Source of the DNA: CAZTZL01 sp964617625
GTDB lineage: Bacteria; Zhuqueibacterota; QNDG01; DSAB01
Direction: 5' to 3'
NCBI GenBank assembly: GCA_964617625.1
Contig: CAZTZL010000018.1
Span: 1 to 45,115 of the forward strand
Length of the DNA: 45,115 bases
Part shown: piece after piece, positions 41,923 to 45,115 of the stretch
Layout: every line of letters starts with the position of its first letter
How positions within the stretch are numbered: the stretch's first letter is position 1
Notes under the pieces: generated by a model
Told to the model about the DNA's origin: nothing
Databases searched by the model: none
The model's input: the letters and a program-made list of their open reading frames with translations, nothing else
Translations under genes and position numbers: made by a program

Positions 41923-42714
41923 TCAGGAGCTGATTTCCAAGGGGCAAAATTGAAAAATTACTACCGTAATATTATCTTTCCCGCCGAAGAGATTGGCCTG
42001 ATCGACAAGAGTTTGCCCAGATCTTTCCGGAGTTTTGGATTGAAGCAGAAGGTTCCTGATATTCTCGTCTTCAAGCATGTCCGTCAATCCGTCACTGCAG
42101 AGGAGATAGAGATCATTTTCTTCGATCAATTCAAGAAACAAATCGGGTTTAGGATTTTTCTTACGACCGATACATTGGGTGATCACATTCTTCTGGGGAT
42201 GATTTCTCGCCTCTTCCGGTTTGATCAATTTCTTCTTAACCATTTCCTGCACTTTGGAATGGTCTTCCGTCAATTGCCGGAATTCGTTTTCCCTCAAACG
42301 ATAGAGCCGGGTATCCCCGACATGTGCGATATAAAGAGTATCGGATCGGCAGACGGCCGCCGTCAGAGTGGAGCCCATTCCCTGATGGGACGGATGTTCC
42401 GCTGCAAATGCGACAACGGTCTGATGGGCTCCTTCGACAGCATGTTGAAGAGCACGTAAAAAATAATCCCCGTCATTCCCCGATTCGAATGGAAGCGTGG
42501 CATCTTCATCGATAACAAAGGGAGTGATAGATTGAACAAACGTGTCGGCAGTAAACCGGCTCGCCACTTCTCCGTATTTTTCACCGCCCATGCCGTCTGC
42601 GACTAAAAATATTCCTTTCTCCGGATCACAGACAAAACGGTCCTCGTTTTGAGCTCTTTTTCTTCCTTTGTCAGAGATCCCGAAACACTGGATACGAAAC
42701 TTGATTGGGTTCAA
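41923..42714 (-). CDS. PP2C-family Ser/Thr phosphatase
   Basis: The 263-residue protein is a minimal PP2C: ISDKGRKRAQNEDRF, FLVADGMGGEKYGEVAS, GMGSTLTAAV, IAHVGDTRLYRL, LTEDHS, CSDGLTDML and the final GGKDNITVVI, with the metal-binding Asp residues of ADGMGG, SDG and DN all present. It would reverse phosphorylation by the kinase encoded next. It starts at TTG 42714 with GGGAG 7 nt upstream. A long hairpin stands between it and the FHA gene. Confidence 0.94.
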   Translation of the reverse strand: MNPIKFRIQCFGISDKGRKRAQNEDRFVCDPEKGIFLVADGMGGEKYGEVASRFTADTFVQSITPFVIDEDATLPFESGNDGDYFLRALQHAVEGAHQTVVAFAAEHPSHQGMGSTLTAAVCRSDTLYIAHVGDTRLYRLRENEFRQLTEDHSKVQEMVKKKLIKPEEARNHPQKNVITQCIGRKKNPKPDLFLELIEENDLYLLCSDGLTDMLEDENIRNLLLQSKTPERSGQTLVDQANLFGGKDNITVVIFQFCPLEISS

Positions 42715-42739
42715 GCTGATTCTCCCTGTATTGATGGCA

Positions 42740-42771
42740 CAGGGGAGAATTGACAGACCAATTCTCCCCTG
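42740..42771. repeat. 12 bp inverted repeat between FHA and PP2C genes
   Basis: CAGGGGAGAATT at 42740-42751, 8 nt loop, AATTCTCCCCTG at 42760-42771. There is no T run on either strand, so a processing/attenuation element is more likely than a terminator. It lies ~26 nt upstream of the PP2C start. Confidence 0.7.
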
Positions 42772-42808
42772 ACCGACTTCCTATTTTTTAAGGAAATTTA
42801 CTGGAGGT

Positions 42809-44938
42809 TTATCTAATACTTCCGCTGTTTTTTTCATTGGCTCCAAACGAAGCCCAGACAATCCGGCCTTTCTTTATCGGTGTTTGCGTTCGAACAACAA
42901 CAACTTTTTTATTTCCGGTTCCGACACCGACATCAAGGGTTCCATCCCCTGTGAAATCTCCGATCACAGGCGGAGCAGTGATGGCCCCGGCCACATTCAA
43001 TTGACTGAGCATGTGCCCGTTCATACCTTCTATAAAAATCAAATTGCCTTCCTCGTCTCCAATGGCAACATCCAACATGCCGTTGGCATTTAAATCTGCG
43101 AGAGAAGGTCCGGTTTTTTGAGCGGGAGTTAATCCAAAATCCCAGAGGTACCGTGTCCCCTTGCCGGCGCCATCGATAGCATAAACGTGTCCGCCCGATG
43201 TGGTCAAAACAATTTCAGGCACTTTATCTCCGTTCAAATCTCCGATGGCCGGAGGATGCGTTTTAAAGGGATCATTGGCAGTCGGCAGCGCAGAATCCGG
43301 TAGGCGCCAATCCCAGAGCAGGGAACCCCGGCTTCCCTCCAGAACCATTAGCCGGGACGGGAAAACGACAACGACATCCGGGATTTTATCCTGATTAAAA
43401 TCTTCGCATGCGACTGTCGAAGGTTCCTCGGTTCCCACATGCACCCATATTTTCTGGCCGTTTTTGCCATCCAATGTGTAAAGTCTGCAATTCTTTGAAC
43501 CGACAATCACATCGGACACACCGTCTGCATTCAGATCGGCTAAAACAGGTGAAGTCCTTGCGGCCGTCCCGATATCGAATTTCCAGACAATGCCGCCCTG
43601 ACGCCCGTCGATACAGAGAACAACTCCGGATTCGGTTACCGCAAACACATCTTTGATTCCATCATCATTGATATCATCTGCCGCCAGCGAACAGGAAACA
43701 GGGACCCCAATATTGTTGATCCAGATTGAACGCATGGTTCCGCCGTCAACCGCAACAATACCTTTTTGGGCCGTACCGACAACAACATCGAGTGCCCCGT
43801 CTTTCTCGTTGATATCGACCAGTAAAGGAGCACCGTAAATCGGACCTCCGCCGCTTTTGAAAGCCGTGTTCCATATCAAACCGCCCTGACGGCCGTCAAA
43901 GGCATAAATGGCTCCGCCCGCATCGGCCACTGCCATATTCACAAAACCGTCCCCGTTCAGATCGCCGAGACTGAGCGATCCCTGAACAGGCGCCTGCGTG
44001 CTTTGCTCCCATAATTTTTGCATCATTACGGTCTGGACTTTTTGTGTTCGGGATGCAAAAAGAAAATGGTACACAGCATAGGATAGAACAACGAGGCAGG
44101 CCATGCCTATTAATATTTTAACGAAAACACCTGCTCTGCCTTTCTTTGCCGGAACACCGCTTTTCTCAAACTGAAATTTGAAGATATTGGAACCCGCCTG
44201 AATTTGATCTCCGTTTTCCAGTGTTTTCTCGGAGATTTTTGCTCCATTCACAAAAGTCCCGTTCGAACTTCCCAGATCGGTAATGACGTATTGTCCTTCC
44301 TGGAGAACGATTTTACAATGTTTTCTGGACAACCTGTTGTCTTCTACCGTAATATCGGCGTCTTCTTCACGGCCGATAACAGTTTCCTCTTCAAGTATGA
44401 TTTCTCCTTCAAGGCCTTCCGATTTGACGACGATCAATTTGGCTTCCGGTTCTTCATAGAATCGGGTGCGGTCCTCATCAAGCTCGGTACCATCTTCAAG
44501 TACAGTGGCCTCTTCTTCAAATACGGTCCGCTCGTCTTCGGGATTCCCCGAATCAAAAGTGAGCCGGAAATCACCGATCGCAATCACATCTCCTGTATGA
44601 ATATCCTTTTCCGTGACAGCTGTATCATTCACCTTTGTTCCGCCCGTGCTCCCCACATCTTCCAGAAAATACTGGCCCTCTTTCATCACAATCTGAGCGT
44701 GCTGACGCGATACATTTCTTTCGTCCAAAACAATGTCATTATCACTCTTTCGGCCGATTCTAACGGGAAGTGTTTCAATTTCATATTCCGAGACAATTTC
44801 TTCCTCTTTTTTTACGGTTACTTTTGCTTTTTGAACCGGCTCCTCATTCATCGTCAATCCTTCATCTTCGGGAAGGTTTTCCTCATTTCGAATGGATTCT
44901 TCATCCATATCTGTCCGTGTAAAATTTTGATCATCCAC
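42809..44938 (-). CDS. Two-FHA membrane protein with extracytoplasmic FG-GAP/VCBS-like propeller
   Basis: The 709-residue protein has an acidic start, FHA1 (residues ~58-128: IGRKSDNDIVLD, SRQH 77-80), an acidic Thr-containing linker (132-162), FHA2 (~185-257: IGREEDADI, SRKH 204-207, GSSNGTFVNG), one TM helix (272-294), then about seven repeats with DxNxDG-type calcium loops (DLNGDG, DINDDG, DLNADG, DFNQDK, DLNGDK, DLNANG, DFTGDG). FHA domains bind phospho-Thr, so the cytoplasmic half could read the nearby kinase while the propeller senses or binds outside. The GTG start has AAAGGAGG 5 nt upstream. Confidence 0.92.
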   Translation of the reverse strand: MDDQNFTRTDMDEESIRNEENLPEDEGLTMNEEPVQKAKVTVKKEEEIVSEYEIETLPVRIGRKSDNDIVLDERNVSRQHAQIVMKEGQYFLEDVGSTGGTKVNDTAVTEKDIHTGDVIAIGDFRLTFDSGNPEDERTVFEEEATVLEDGTELDEDRTRFYEEPEAKLIVVKSEGLEGEIILEEETVIGREEDADITVEDNRLSRKHCKIVLQEGQYVITDLGSSNGTFVNGAKISEKTLENGDQIQAGSNIFKFQFEKSGVPAKKGRAGVFVKILIGMACLVVLSYAVYHFLFASRTQKVQTVMMQKLWEQSTQAPVQGSLSLGDLNGDGFVNMAVADAGGAIYAFDGRQGGLIWNTAFKSGGGPIYGAPLLVDINEKDGALDVVVGTAQKGIVAVDGGTMRSIWINNIGVPVSCSLAADDINDDGIKDVFAVTESGVVLCIDGRQGGIVWKFDIGTAARTSPVLADLNADGVSDVIVGSKNCRLYTLDGKNGQKIWVHVGTEEPSTVACEDFNQDKIPDVVVVFPSRLMVLEGSRGSLLWDWRLPDSALPTANDPFKTHPPAIGDLNGDKVPEIVLTTSGGHVYAIDGAGKGTRYLWDFGLTPAQKTGPSLADLNANGMLDVAIGDEEGNLIFIEGMNGHMLSQLNVAGAITAPPVIGDFTGDGTLDVGVGTGNKKVVVVRTQTPIKKGRIVWASFGANEKNSGSIR

Positions 44939-45026
44939 AACGGCCTCCTTTGTCTAAAAATGACATGATGATACTGACCGCCAATTTCTCATAAATCATT
45001 TTCTCTCGATCATTTCAGATGTTTAC

Positions 45027-45048
45027 GTAACACCCAAAACAATGTTAC
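45027..45048. promoter_or_regulatory. Inverted repeat in the FHA gene leader
   Basis: GTAACA, 10 nt, TGTTAC, a symmetric operator-like site between the putative promoter and the gene. The binding protein is unknown. Confidence 0.35.
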
Positions 45049-45077
45049 ACATCCAGGCGACAGGAACTATCCAATTC

Positions 45078-45105
45078 AATATAATAGGTTGGGATTGATA
45101 ATCAA
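45078..45105 (-). promoter_or_regulatory. Putative promoter for the FHA gene
   Basis: Minus strand: TTGATT at 45105-45100, 16 nt, TATATT at 45083-45078. It gives a leader of ~130 nt that contains the inverted repeat at 45027-45048. Confidence 0.5.
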
Positions 45106-45115
45106 CATAAATTTG

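Overview
The window looks like a chromosomal stretch from a Gram-negative, FCB-group bacterium, most like candidate division KSB1 or Calditrichota. The reasons are an LptE-type LPS-assembly lipoprotein, lipid-A-type glycosyltransferases, several lipoproteins, secreted glycosidases ending in the C-terminal sorting tail (QNYPNPFN at the start, ILIK at the end) typical of that group, many TTG starts, and Gram-negative-style signal peptides. The taxon is inferred from these features alone. Two runs of 100 N (27671-27770 and 39021-39120) are scaffold gaps, so this is probably a metagenome or draft assembly.

Left part (1-12530, all + strand): the end of a sugar-nucleotide epimerase, an MBL-fold hydrolase, a sigma-54 activator lacking a receiver domain, lptE, a TPR/acidic-linker protein, an isolated leuD-type small subunit, a large membrane protein with a kinase-like N-terminus, then a GH30 plus GH53 pair of secreted plant-polysaccharide hydrolases with near-identical sorting tails, and an ICMT-like methyltransferase.

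Accessory island (12595-19530): a copy of a ~220 bp repeat, three genes, then a second copy (about 93 percent identity over the best 185 bp). The three genes are an MprF-type lysyl-phosphatidylglycerol synthase domain, a separate LPG-synthase-type flippase and an AcvB/VirJ-type lysyl-PG hydrolase. Together they look like a make, flip and degrade module for aminoacylated phospholipid. After the second repeat come a small unrecognised protein, a secreted ankyrin protein fused to a metal-ligand-less MBL-like domain, and an attC-like inverted repeat.

Middle (19530-31240): an orphan lipoprotein, a VanZ-LamG membrane protein, a GroES-like protein with an M29-like peptidase, a CsgG/TPR lipoprotein, two SAM methyltransferases, a ferredoxin-nitroreductase, a putative outer-membrane protein, and an operon GAF protein - Zn ribbon - rdgB - tRNA-Pro closed by a strong terminator.

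Right part (31240-45115, all - strand): holA - ECF sigma factor - ZAS anti-sigma factor - HtrA-like protein whose three catalytic positions are all replaced, a GT39/LAB_N/GT2 lipid-modification operon, a PHP-like membrane protein, an alkaline phosphatase interrupted by a gap, and a Ser/Thr phospho-signalling cluster (FHA-TM-beta-propeller, PP2C phosphatase, membrane protein kinase). Sigma-70-like promoters of the form TTGANN-16/17-TATNTT recur in front of many transcription units. Intergenic space is rich in palindromes and short repeats.
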